Below are positions 1 through 8,805 of a stretch of DNA of 64,000 nt, in pieces. The position numbers were made by a program, and so were the translations under genes. How positions within the stretch are numbered: position 1 is the stretch's first letter; every line of letters begins with the position of its first letter. The notes beneath the pieces are model-generated. The model was not told where the DNA came from and did not search any database. It saw nothing but the letters and a program-made list of their open reading frames with translations. Source of the stretch: Gemmatimonadota bacterium (GTDB lineage Bacteria > Gemmatimonadota > Gemmatimonadetes > Palauibacterales > Palauibacteraceae); assembly GCA_021295785.1 (NCBI GenBank), contig JAGWBR010000015.1:62001-126000 (forward strand), written 5' to 3'.

Positions 1-62
1 CCGAGTCGAACGAGTTCGTCCACCAGGGTGCGGGCCCGGGCCGTGGAGCGCCCCGTCAACAT
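1..62 (-). CDS. menD: 2-succinyl-5-enolpyruvyl-6-hydroxy-3-cyclohexene-1-carboxylate synthase, N-terminal fragment running off the window
   Basis: Reverse complement reads MLTGRSTARARTLVDELVRLG, a MenD-like N-terminus; its ATG overlaps the menF stop (TGATG). Only about 20 aa visible. Confidence 0.55.
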   Translation of the reverse strand, partial: MLTGRSTARARTLVDELVRL

Positions 63-1471
63 CAGGGCAGGCGGCTCAGCCCCAGTGCACTCAACATCGT
101 CTGCAGTTTCACCCGGGTCTCGTCCCATTCGGCTCCCGCCCTGGACCCCTCAACCAGCCCGGCTCCCGCGAACAGTCGCATCAGGGTGCCCCGACACACC
201 GCGGCCCGAAGCGCCGGTGCAAACTCCCCGTTGCCCTTTTCGTCGAACCACCCCACGGGACCAGAATACCAGCCCCGGTCGGTCGTTTCGGCATCCCGGA
301 TCATGCGCAGCGCGTCTGCCGCCGGCTCCCCGCATACCGCGGCCGTCGGGTGGACCACCGTCAGCAGAGACAAGATGTGCGTTCCCGGCGGCACGCACGC
401 GAGAATGTCGGTGCGCAGGTGCTGGATCCTGTGAAGCGGAAGCAGGTGCGGCTCACCGTCGGTCTCGGGGCTGAATCCCGCCTGCTCCAGGTCTCTTATG
501 ATGCCGTCCACAACGATGCGGTGTTCGCCGAGGTCTTTCCGGCTATTGAGGAGTTGGCGGCCCAGCCATCTGTCGGCCACCGGATCCGCCCCGCGCGGAG
601 TGGAGCCGCCGACCGCCATGGTCCTGAAGTCCGGGCAGCGCAGCGTGCCGATCAACTCCGGCGCGGCCCCCACCAGGAAATTCGTCCGGGCAAACTGGGC
701 CAGAAAAATGTGAGCGAGAGGGTTCACCGGAAGGAGCGCGGAGAGGATCGCGGCGGAATCCGGCGGTTCTTCCAGCGTCACATCGAGGGGACGCGCCAGA
801 ACCACCTTGCCAACGGTTCCCGCGCGGATCGCGGCCAGTACGGCATCAACTCCCCCGGCCCACTCCTTCCGGCTCACGACTTCCTCCATGGCGGTCGCCC
901 CGGGGATGCCGTTGGTCGCACCGGGTTGCCTGTCCAAACACACAATCATGTCGCGCATGCGTTCGGCCCGGGATCGCAGCTCCGCCTCGGCACCCGGTTC
1001 ACCGCGCCGCGATGTAACTGTCAGGAACGCACCCGACCCGCTGGCGGAGACTTCGTAGACCGGAAGCACGAACTTGGCCGCCGGAAAAGCGTCCCAGAAC
1101 CCCGCCTCCCCGCGCGCCCCGGAACGAAAATCGAAGGAAAATCCGCCGAAGAAACGGGGGCGTCTACTGTCCTCGCGCACATCCCACTGCGTCCCGTACA
1201 TCTCGTCTGCCCTTGCGCGCACCCACTCGGCCAGGCAGTAGGTATCTTCCGGCGCGCCGCGGCTGTCGATCTCGGCCACCGCCCCGCCCCAGGCCATCCA
1301 ACGCTGTCCGCTTTGCCAGAACCCTCGAACCGCGACCGGAGGGAGTCCAAATACGGCCTCCGGTTCCAGACTCGGGAGCCTGAGGGTGATGCTTGCAAAC
1401 CCGGCGGGTGCCTTTTTCAGAAGAAGCGCACCTGGAGGCGTAGAAGCCGGCCGGGTCGCGGTAGCCCGCAC
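62..1471 (-). CDS. menF: isochorismate synthase
   Basis: Chorismate-binding family motifs: FLVGAAPELIGTLR, AVGGSTPRGAD, HLRTDI, HPTAAVCGEPAADALRMI, GWYSGPVGW, LFAGAGLVEGS. Start codon uncertain. Confidence 0.9.
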   Translation of the reverse strand: MRATATRPASTPPGALLLKKAPAGFASITLRLPSLEPEAVFGLPPVAVRGFWQSGQRWMAWGGAVAEIDSRGAPEDTYCLAEWVRARADEMYGTQWDVREDSRRPRFFGGFSFDFRSGARGEAGFWDAFPAAKFVLPVYEVSASGSGAFLTVTSRRGEPGAEAELRSRAERMRDMIVCLDRQPGATNGIPGATAMEEVVSRKEWAGGVDAVLAAIRAGTVGKVVLARPLDVTLEEPPDSAAILSALLPVNPLAHIFLAQFARTNFLVGAAPELIGTLRCPDFRTMAVGGSTPRGADPVADRWLGRQLLNSRKDLGEHRIVVDGIIRDLEQAGFSPETDGEPHLLPLHRIQHLRTDILACVPPGTHILSLLTVVHPTAAVCGEPAADALRMIRDAETTDRGWYSGPVGWFDEKGNGEFAPALRAAVCRGTLMRLFAGAGLVEGSRAGAEWDETRVKLQTMLSALGLSRLP

Positions 1472-4400
1472 TGGTCGTACAGGGCGCGGTCCGTGAGATT
1501 CTCCAGAGCCACCGTGATTTCGGCATCGGCCAACGGGCCGCCGACTTTGAGCCGTTTGCCGAACTGGGCATCCAGAGCATGTTCAGCCGACAGCCTGGAC
1601 CAGCCCCCTGCCCCGGACGCCTCGGGGTTGACGCAGTACTGGGTACCGACCCCCTCCAGGCTGGCCCTCGCACTAACGTCCCACGGCAACGGCACCTCGG
1701 CGTAGAACCTACCGGCCACCGACGGCTGATACTCCGCCCGGAGCTCGCTTCCCTCAAGCGGAGGGGAGCCGCCCATCCCCGGCCCGCCACCGGACACCGA
1801 GACTGCCTGGAGGGTGATGTCGCCGCCCAGGCCCAGGCGCCCCCAATTGGCCGCGGCGAGCAGCTCAAGGCCGGTCGCGGTCGTGCGGTCACGGTTCTGG
1901 CGCTGGTACTGGTTGTCGCCCACCCCCACCCGGGCGATCGCACCCGAAAACACCTGGCCAAACAGAACCGCCTGAACTTCGTACTGAGCGCCCATCACGC
2001 GCCCCGTGCCGGAGACTCCGCCCTCCACGGCGCGGAGTACCTCCGGGCGCAGGTCCGGATTCGGAACGAAACGGCCCAGTGCCCCCGAATAGAGCTCCCT
2101 GAGCGACGGGAACCGCACCCGGCGGCTGGCACCGACGTGGGCACGAAATCCCTGCGCGACCTCGGCGGACCCACCAACCCGGGCCCCCCACTGGTCGATC
2201 GGTAGCCTGGCCTCCCGACCGCCCGCTCGCGGTGTGGAACTGTGATCCCACACTGCGCCGGCGCTGAGCCGGGTGCGGCTCCAAAACCCTCCTCCGCGCG
2301 GGGCAAGCCGGGATTCGAACTCCGCCCCCAAGCTGAAGAGCCGCTGCGAATAGTCAAGGGCCGGCCCGTGTTGCTGGCCTTCAGAATAGCCAGCCTGCGC
2401 CCACGTCAGCGCACCGCGCAACTGGGCTTGGTCCGACAAGTAATGGGTTGACATCGCCCTGGCGGTCACCGTGGCGTGATTGGATGCCTCCGTGCCGGTC
2501 ACACTCTCGTAGTCCAGCGATTCGAACTGCTCAATCTCGGTTTGTCCGAGATCCACTCCCAGGGCCGCCTCGACGCGTCCGCGTCCGATCAACGCCGTCT
2601 CAAATTCGGAGCCGGCCGTCAACACACCCAGCGCGCGGTCCGCAACCGGGATACGCCATAGCCTTGGCTCATCCAGGTGAAGCTCGGGAGGCACGCCCTT
2701 GCCGGACGCATACGCAAACCCCGAGAACCCCAGCCACCCACCGGCCTCGCCTTCGAGACGGGCCGAACCCCAGAGACTGGTGTGTTCCAGGTCACTGTTG
2801 AGGCGTCGTGCTCCGTCCGCCGCTGACGACTCGGCCGGGCCCGGTACCGGGAACCAGTCCCGCCACCGCCCCCCCACCCCGCCGCTGAGCAGCAAACGCC
2901 CGCCCCGGTACTCCGAAATCGAACCCCCGCGGACGGATGCGCGGGTCCCGCCCGTGGCGTCCACGGCTGCCTGTGCTCCTCCGAGGCCGGCCGCATCCCC
3001 GATCCGGGCACGACTCTGGTTCACCTCGACCACGCCACCCAGCACGTTGGGTCCCTGAAGAACGGAGGTGATCCCCCGGTAGACCACGATCTCCCGCGCC
3101 GCGTCCAGGGGGATGAGCGAGAGGTCGGTTCGCGCGTCCCACCCCAGGGTCAGGGGCACCCCATCAATCAGCACCGCCACCTGCCGGGAGCCCGTCCCCC
3201 GGAGGGTCAGCTGCGCCTCTCCCCGGGAGTTGCTCCTGACCTGCAGGAATGGCATCTCCCTGAGAGCCTCGGACATCAGCGGTGCCGCCGGCACCATTGG
3301 CGAGGCGAGCGACAGGCTGACTCCGCTGGCTCCCGAGGCCGTGGCCGCGGGGCGCACCGCGGTGACCGTGAGTCCCGGAAGCGCCATGACCGGCGACTCC
3401 TCGAGAGTATCCGCAGGGGTCGCCCCTTCGCGGCGCAACGTGTCCGGGTCCTGCGCAGCAACGGCCGCGGGCCACAGAAGCCCGCCCCCCAGCAGGGCCC
3501 CGGCCGCGATCGACAGTCCGGCCCAGCGCCGTCTCCGGGACCGCGCCCAGAGCCACGACATGGCCAAGACCGCGGCGGCGGCGGAAGCAGCGCCAGTCAC
3601 ATCGCCGAATCTCACGAAAACGGTCTGTTCGTCGGTGGTTTCAACGTCGGCAATGAAAGCCGCTTCCTCAAAAAGCGGGGTGACGTAGGTCATGCGACCC
3701 CTGGGATCAACAATCATGGAGACGCCCGTGTTGGCAGCCCGGGCAATGCCGACCCGGTTCTCCAGCGCCCGCATTACCAGGTGGGCCGGGTGCTGCCACA
3801 AGGCTGCCGAACGACTCCACCACTCGTCCCGCCCAAACCACGAATCGTTGGTGAGATTGACCAGGAACTCGGCCCCGCCGCGGCGGTAGTGCCGCGAAAG
3901 CGACGCGAAGATCGACTCGTAACAGATCAGGGTGCCGTAGCTGGTCCACCTCTGTCCTGTCTGACCCGGCGAGGTGAGCGCCACGGTCCGCAGTTCGGTA
4001 GGCGGCTCCAGGGGGCCGATCCCGTAGCTGCCGCCAAGGTACCGGTGGCCGGCCATCCACTCGGGCGGGACGAACGGGACTCGTTCAACCAGGGGTACGA
4101 GGTGCCGTTTGTCACGCCGCTCGCCGAGTATGTCGGACAGGGGCGTTGGCCGGGCCTCGGCTCCACCACCCGGGGGCACGTCGTCGCCGGGAGCGCGGAT
4201 GTGAAATGCCGAGTTGTAGGGGACCCATGCGTCGTCTGAAACGGCCTCCGCACCCATCGCACCAACGGCCACATCGGCGTTGAGTCCGTCCGCGAGGGTG
4301 GTCAGCCACGACGCCAGCTCGGGCCTTCCACCGTGGCCGATCGGCTCAATCGGCTCCATGTAGAGCTGGATGGCCGTCTCGGGGAGCAGGACCAAGTCGA

Positions 4401-5223
4401 TCTGCTCCCGACCGAACCACGGCGCGGCGAGATCCATCACCGAACGGAGCGCGCTGTCGGTTGCCGCGCTGTGGTCGGTCATCTTCAGGTGCTGCGGCAC
4501 GTTGGGCTGCAGTACCGCTACGCGGGCCGCGGTTCTCGTTTCCAGGGTGGCCGACCGGTACGCCGAATACCCGATCGGGATGGCCAGCACGGCGACGAGC
4601 ACGGCACCGGGCCGTACCAACGTCGCGCGGCCGCCGCGCCGCTCCATCCACAGCCAAGCCACCAGAGCGTTACAAAGCGCTAGCCAGAAGGATATTCCGC
4701 GAGCGCCCACCAGGTCGGCGGCACCCACCAGCCCGGGAAAGCCACTGAGCGTGTCGCCCAGCTGCATCCACGGGAAGGCCACGTCCGGCAGGTTGCCGCG
4801 CAACCATTCGGTCGCCGTCCAGAAGACGGGCACCGCCACCCACAACGGCCAGGCGAGCCGCGTGCGCACCTTGTGAAGGCCGACCGCGGCCAGGCTCACG
4901 AACCACGCCAGAATCGTCACCGTGGCGACAAATGCCAGGATCGACAACCACGTGTAGTAGACCAGGGCCACGAAAAGCCAGTATAGCACCAGCGAGAAGT
5001 ATACCAACCCGAAAAAGAAACCGCCCCGCCGGGCCTCGCTCGCGGCATCGGGGCCAGTGCCCAGCCGTTCAATCCAGAGTATGAACGGAACCAGCCCGAC
5101 GAACGAGGGCAGCAGCAAATGAAACGGCGGGTGCGCGAGCCAGAGGAGCACGGCGCCGGCCAACAACAACCCCGGGCGCACCGGGATCAGACCCATGATC
5201 AGACCCGCGATCACGCGGCGCAT
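1417..5223 (-). CDS. lnt: single ORF: apolipoprotein N-acyltransferase (aa 1-~554) continuous with TonB-dependent outer-membrane receptor (aa ~555-1268)
   Basis: N-terminal half: multi-TM region and nitrilase-like domain (LLPETAIQLY, YGTLICYESIF, NLTNDSWFG, VRFGD). C-terminal half: signal peptide ending AVAAQD, plug (VRSNSRGEAQLTLRGTGSRQVAVLIDGVPL), barrel ending LQVRFF. No stop between them. Confidence 0.85.
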   Translation of the reverse strand: MRRVIAGLIMGLIPVRPGLLLAGAVLLWLAHPPFHLLLPSFVGLVPFILWIERLGTGPDAASEARRGGFFFGLVYFSLVLYWLFVALVYYTWLSILAFVATVTILAWFVSLAAVGLHKVRTRLAWPLWVAVPVFWTATEWLRGNLPDVAFPWMQLGDTLSGFPGLVGAADLVGARGISFWLALCNALVAWLWMERRGGRATLVRPGAVLVAVLAIPIGYSAYRSATLETRTAARVAVLQPNVPQHLKMTDHSAATDSALRSVMDLAAPWFGREQIDLVLLPETAIQLYMEPIEPIGHGGRPELASWLTTLADGLNADVAVGAMGAEAVSDDAWVPYNSAFHIRAPGDDVPPGGGAEARPTPLSDILGERRDKRHLVPLVERVPFVPPEWMAGHRYLGGSYGIGPLEPPTELRTVALTSPGQTGQRWTSYGTLICYESIFASLSRHYRRGGAEFLVNLTNDSWFGRDEWWSRSAALWQHPAHLVMRALENRVGIARAANTGVSMIVDPRGRMTYVTPLFEEAAFIADVETTDEQTVFVRFGDVTGAASAAAAVLAMSWLWARSRRRRWAGLSIAAGALLGGGLLWPAAVAAQDPDTLRREGATPADTLEESPVMALPGLTVTAVRPAATASGASGVSLSLASPMVPAAPLMSEALREMPFLQVRSNSRGEAQLTLRGTGSRQVAVLIDGVPLTLGWDARTDLSLIPLDAAREIVVYRGITSVLQGPNVLGGVVEVNQSRARIGDAAGLGGAQAAVDATGGTRASVRGGSISEYRGGRLLLSGGVGGRWRDWFPVPGPAESSAADGARRLNSDLEHTSLWGSARLEGEAGGWLGFSGFAYASGKGVPPELHLDEPRLWRIPVADRALGVLTAGSEFETALIGRGRVEAALGVDLGQTEIEQFESLDYESVTGTEASNHATVTARAMSTHYLSDQAQLRGALTWAQAGYSEGQQHGPALDYSQRLFSLGAEFESRLAPRGGGFWSRTRLSAGAVWDHSSTPRAGGREARLPIDQWGARVGGSAEVAQGFRAHVGASRRVRFPSLRELYSGALGRFVPNPDLRPEVLRAVEGGVSGTGRVMGAQYEVQAVLFGQVFSGAIARVGVGDNQYQRQNRDRTTATGLELLAAANWGRLGLGGDITLQAVSVSGGGPGMGGSPPLEGSELRAEYQPSVAGRFYAEVPLPWDVSARASLEGVGTQYCVNPEASGAGGWSRLSAEHALDAQFGKRLKVGGPLADAEITVALENLTDRALYDQCGLPRPGRLLRLQVRFF

Positions 5224-6521
5224 GCTTCTTCAAGGGCTTCGGATGCAGCCTCAAGGGTCTCGGCGATATCGGTGTCCGTGTGGACCGAAGAAACGAAGCC
5301 CGCCTCAAACGGAGAGGGGGCCAACAACACGCCGCGCGCAAAACACGCCCTGTGGAACCGGGCAAACATCTCGGTTTGGCTGCGTTTGGCATCGCCAAAG
5401 TTGCGGACCGGCCCCTCGGTGAAGAACAACCCCCACATCGATCCGATCGACGCCGTGCACGCGGCCACGCCCGCCGACTGGGCCGCCCCCGCCAAACCGT
5501 CGGCCAGCCTGGCTGCGCTCCCGGCCATCTCTTCCTGCACGCCCGGTTTTGCCAGTTCGGTGAGTTGTGCCAGCCCCGCCGCCATCCCCAGGGGGTTTCC
5601 CGACAGGGTGCCGGCCTGGTAAACGGGACCGGCGGGCGCGACGAGCTCCATCAGCTCGGCGCGCCCGCCATAGGCGGCAACCGGCATGCCACCTCCGATC
5701 ACCTTGCCAAGAGCGGTGAGATCCGGCCGAACGGAAAAAGCCACCTGCGCTCCCCCCCAGGCCACTCTGAAGCCCGTCATCACCTCGTCGAAAACCAGGA
5801 CGGCTCCCCGGCGGGTGCAGATGTCCCTGAGCCCCGCCAGGAACCCTTCCAACGGGCGGATAAGGCCGGCGTTCCCCATCACCGGTTCTACTACAACGCA
5901 GGCGATGTTGTCCCCTTCCCGGGCGAACAGCGCCTCGACCGATTCCAGATCGTTGAACGGAGCAACGCGGGTGAGGGTGGCGGCCGCGGGGACGCCCGGG
6001 GAGTCGGGCAGGGCCAGCGTGGCCGCTCCCGAACCGGCCGACACCAGGAAGGCGTCGGCATGTCCGTGGTATCCCCCGTCGAACTTCACGATCAAGTCCC
6101 GACCGGTCGCCGCCCGCGCCACTCGCACCGCGGACATGACGGCCTCCGTGCCGCTGCTCACGAACCGCACCAGCTCCACCGACGGCAGCGCCCCGGTGAT
6201 CACCGCTGCCAGGTCTACTTCGCGCTCGGTACACGTCCCGAAGCTGAGCCCCTCGCGCGCGGCTTTCGTAACCGCATCCACAACGCCGGGGTGGGCGTGC
6301 CCCAGCGCCAGGGGACCCCACGAGAGGATGTAGTCGATGAAAGAGCGCCCGTCGCGGTCGAATATCCGGGGGCCCTCGCCGCGAGAGGCGTAAAACGGAG
6401 GGAGCCCTACCTTGGCGAAGGACCGGACCGGCGAGCTGACGCCGCCCGGCATCAGAGAGTTGGCTCTGAGACTCAGGTCCTCGGTCGCGGTGGAACCGAC
6501 CGTGGCGGAAACCGCGGTCAC
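5211..6521 (-). CDS. hemL: glutamate-1-semialdehyde 2,1-aminomutase
   Basis: Motifs NSLMPGGVSSPVRSF, GYHGHAD, VLVFDEVMTGFRV, LTALGKVIGGGMPVAAYGG. Start set at a GTG overlapping the rimO stop (GTGA); the longer ORF to 6848 is out-of-frame extension over rimO. Confidence 0.92.
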   Translation of the reverse strand: MTAVSATVGSTATEDLSLRANSLMPGGVSSPVRSFAKVGLPPFYASRGEGPRIFDRDGRSFIDYILSWGPLALGHAHPGVVDAVTKAAREGLSFGTCTEREVDLAAVITGALPSVELVRFVSSGTEAVMSAVRVARAATGRDLIVKFDGGYHGHADAFLVSAGSGAATLALPDSPGVPAAATLTRVAPFNDLESVEALFAREGDNIACVVVEPVMGNAGLIRPLEGFLAGLRDICTRRGAVLVFDEVMTGFRVAWGGAQVAFSVRPDLTALGKVIGGGMPVAAYGGRAELMELVAPAGPVYQAGTLSGNPLGMAAGLAQLTELAKPGVQEEMAGSAARLADGLAGAAQSAGVAACTASIGSMWGLFFTEGPVRNFGDAKRSQTEMFARFHRACFARGVLLAPSPFEAGFVSSVHTDTDIAETLEAASEALEEACAA

Positions 6522-7981
6522 CGGCCCCACACGGAATCCATCCCCAGCACCGGCAGGGCCCGCTCGCGCGTTGAGCCCGGGGCTGCGCGGACAACGCCGA
6601 CCAGATCGCACGCCACGTCGAAGTCGGCGGTCTGGCTCACCACGGCCTTGACGAGGGTACCGGGGGCCAGGTCCCGGGCCTCCGCCGCAAAGCCCGGCTC
6701 CGCCCGGAGCACCGCGGAACCATCGATGTCGAAGGCCTGACCCGCGAGCCTGCCCGACCAGTGCTCGCCCGGGGGCGGCCCCCCGGGGTAAAGGTGCTCC
6801 AACACCGGATCGTCGGCGCCGGCCGGCCCGTCTACGATGGCCACGCACTCCTTCCCCTCCAACCGGCCGAGGCAGTCGGCCGACACACCTCTTTGCAGTT
6901 CCAGGACCTCTTCCAGGCGGTCCCGCGCGACATCTTCGGGCACTGTGGCGTCGGTCATTGCCGCGGCGCGAGTGCCCTGCTGGGGTGAAAACGTGAACCC
7001 GCCGAGGTGGTCGAATTCAGTTTCTTCCAGGAAATCAAGCAACTCGCGAAACTCGACGTCGGTCTCCCCCGGGAAACCCACCAACACGGTGGTTCGCAGT
7101 ACCAGACCTGGAACCTCGCGGCGCAACCACTCGACCTTGCGGCGCAGCAGGTCGCGGCGTTCGGGGCGACGCATGCGTCCAAGCACTGCGTCGGAAGCGT
7201 GTTGGATGGGCATGTCGATATAGGGGAGCAACCGGGGCTCGCAAGCCATCAGCTCGGCCAGGTTCGGCGTCAGTCCGGCGGAGTAGATGTACAGGAGGCG
7301 GTACCACGGGACGGCCGTGTTCTCCATCAGCCCTTCCAGCAGGGTCGTGAGGTCACTCCCGTCGCGGTATTCGCGGCCCCAGTGGGCGAGATCCTGCGCA
7401 ACCAGGTTGACTTCTGCCGCCCCCTGCTGCTCCAAACGCCGGGCCTCGGCAATGACCCTGCCTGCGGGAAAGGAACGGTGCTTGCCTCGCCACAGCGGGA
7501 TGGCGCAAAAGGCGCACCCGTGGCTGCAGCCCTCGCTGATCTTCAGGTACCTGACGTGCCCGCGTCCCAGCGGAAGGCGGTCGCCCGGATGCGCGGTCCC
7601 GCCCTCGCCGGATTCCGCCGGAGGCGGAAGCAGGCCGTCCTCGGTTAGCGTCGGCACAAGCTGGTCGATGTCCCGCAGGCCGATGAAGGTGTCTACCTCG
7701 GGCAGCGCGTCGCGAAGCTCTTCCCCGTGCTGCTCAACCAGACAACCGACCGCCACCACCGACCGGCACGACCCTTCGCGCTTGTACTCCGCGGCCCGGA
7801 GCAAAGTCTCGATGCTCTCTTCCCGCGCCGCATCAATGAACCCGCAGGTGTTCACCAGAATGACCTCGGCCCCGGACAGATCAGACACTGGTTCGGCACC
7901 GCGACTGGTCAGCCAGGCCAGCATGCGCTCGGAGTCGACAGTGTTCTTGTCACAACCCAGGCTAACCAGTCCTAGCCGCAC
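6518..7981 (-). CDS. rimO: ribosomal protein S12 methylthiotransferase
   Basis: N-terminus GLVSLGCDKNTVDSE; radical-SAM CSHGCAFCAIP; TRAM-like C-terminus. Confidence 0.95.
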   Translation of the reverse strand: MRLGLVSLGCDKNTVDSERMLAWLTSRGAEPVSDLSGAEVILVNTCGFIDAAREESIETLLRAAEYKREGSCRSVVAVGCLVEQHGEELRDALPEVDTFIGLRDIDQLVPTLTEDGLLPPPAESGEGGTAHPGDRLPLGRGHVRYLKISEGCSHGCAFCAIPLWRGKHRSFPAGRVIAEARRLEQQGAAEVNLVAQDLAHWGREYRDGSDLTTLLEGLMENTAVPWYRLLYIYSAGLTPNLAELMACEPRLLPYIDMPIQHASDAVLGRMRRPERRDLLRRKVEWLRREVPGLVLRTTVLVGFPGETDVEFRELLDFLEETEFDHLGGFTFSPQQGTRAAAMTDATVPEDVARDRLEEVLELQRGVSADCLGRLEGKECVAIVDGPAGADDPVLEHLYPGGPPPGEHWSGRLAGQAFDIDGSAVLRAEPGFAAEARDLAPGTLVKAVVSQTADFDVACDLVGVVRAAPGSTRERALPVLGMDSVWGR

Positions 7982-8805
7982 GGTTCACCCATCGAGAATA
8001 CCGATACGCCGGCCGGGGGGTCAAACCGGAACAGAGAGTCGGGCATCGCCACGCCGGTCTCCATGTGGCTCAGGGCCACGATGCGGACCAGCTCGCTCTC
8101 TTCTTCAACGCGGATGCGGCGAACGAGATAGTCGGGTTCGGAAATCCACAGTTCAATGCGGCGGTACCGGCCCGGCCCGTGCGGTTCCAAGACCAGCCGG
8201 CGCAGGGATTGCCTGTCCGTCGGCCACGGCCCCTCCCCCTGCCCTCGCGCTGCTCCGGTCCCGCCAGGTCCGCCGGGTTCGTCCATGCCCGCGTTCGTGA
8301 TGTCGTATCCCCGTTGTGCTTCGTCCAACATCGCCCTGATCATGTCCGGTGCCCTGCCACCACCTGCCTCCCCCACCGGGGATACCTGTATCTGGCCGGG
8401 TTGAAGCGATGGCTCCCAAATCCAAAGGCACCGGCCGTCGGCCACCAGGATGTCGCCCTCCGGATCGTGGTACTCCATTCTGACGCGCGAGCCGGGCGCC
8501 AAATGCCACACGCCCCGCCCCGACCGGTCCCTGGCCAGAAGCCTGTTTTCCACATGCTGGGAGAACAGGGCCCGGACGGTGCCCGCGGCCCGGTACGCAG
8601 AGTCGGCTCGGGCCAGCAGCGCTTCCCCAGGAGTTCCCTCTGTTGACTGCTGTGCGGCGGCACCCGTCACCCCTGGACCGGCGGCGATGGCGACTCCGGC
8701 CGCCCAAATCAGCACGGCCGGTCGGTGCCGGTCCGGGGCCGGGGGAGGAGGGTGCCGGAACGGCCGGGTCAGATTGGATACGGCGCGCCGCAAGCTCAGC
8801 CTCAA
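7972..8805 (-). CDS. lolA: outer membrane lipoprotein carrier protein LolA family
   Basis: Signal peptide then VRALFSQHVENRLLARDRSGRGVWHLAPGSRVRMEYHDPEGDILVADGRCLWIWEP; located next to ftsK. Confidence 0.85.
   Translation of the reverse strand: MRLSLRRAVSNLTRPFRHPPPPAPDRHRPAVLIWAAGVAIAAGPGVTGAAAQQSTEGTPGEALLARADSAYRAAGTVRALFSQHVENRLLARDRSGRGVWHLAPGSRVRMEYHDPEGDILVADGRCLWIWEPSLQPGQIQVSPVGEAGGGRAPDMIRAMLDEAQRGYDITNAGMDEPGGPGGTGAARGQGEGPWPTDRQSLRRLVLEPHGPGRYRRIELWISEPDYLVRRIRVEEESELVRIVALSHMETGVAMPDSLFRFDPPAGVSVFSMGEPCG

Noticed and set aside
350-1705. 451-aa plus-strand ORF
   Set aside because: Antisense to menF and the receptor part of the lnt fusion; composition (Arg/Pro/His-rich) is typical of GC-rich shadow frames.
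5280-6740. 486-aa plus-strand ORF
   Set aside because: Antisense shadow of hemL/rimO with no recognisable motifs.
6522-6848. N-terminal extension of the hemL ORF
   Set aside because: Overlaps rimO out of frame and is Arg/Gly-rich; a GTG at 6521 overlapping the rimO stop gives a normal HemL N-terminus.
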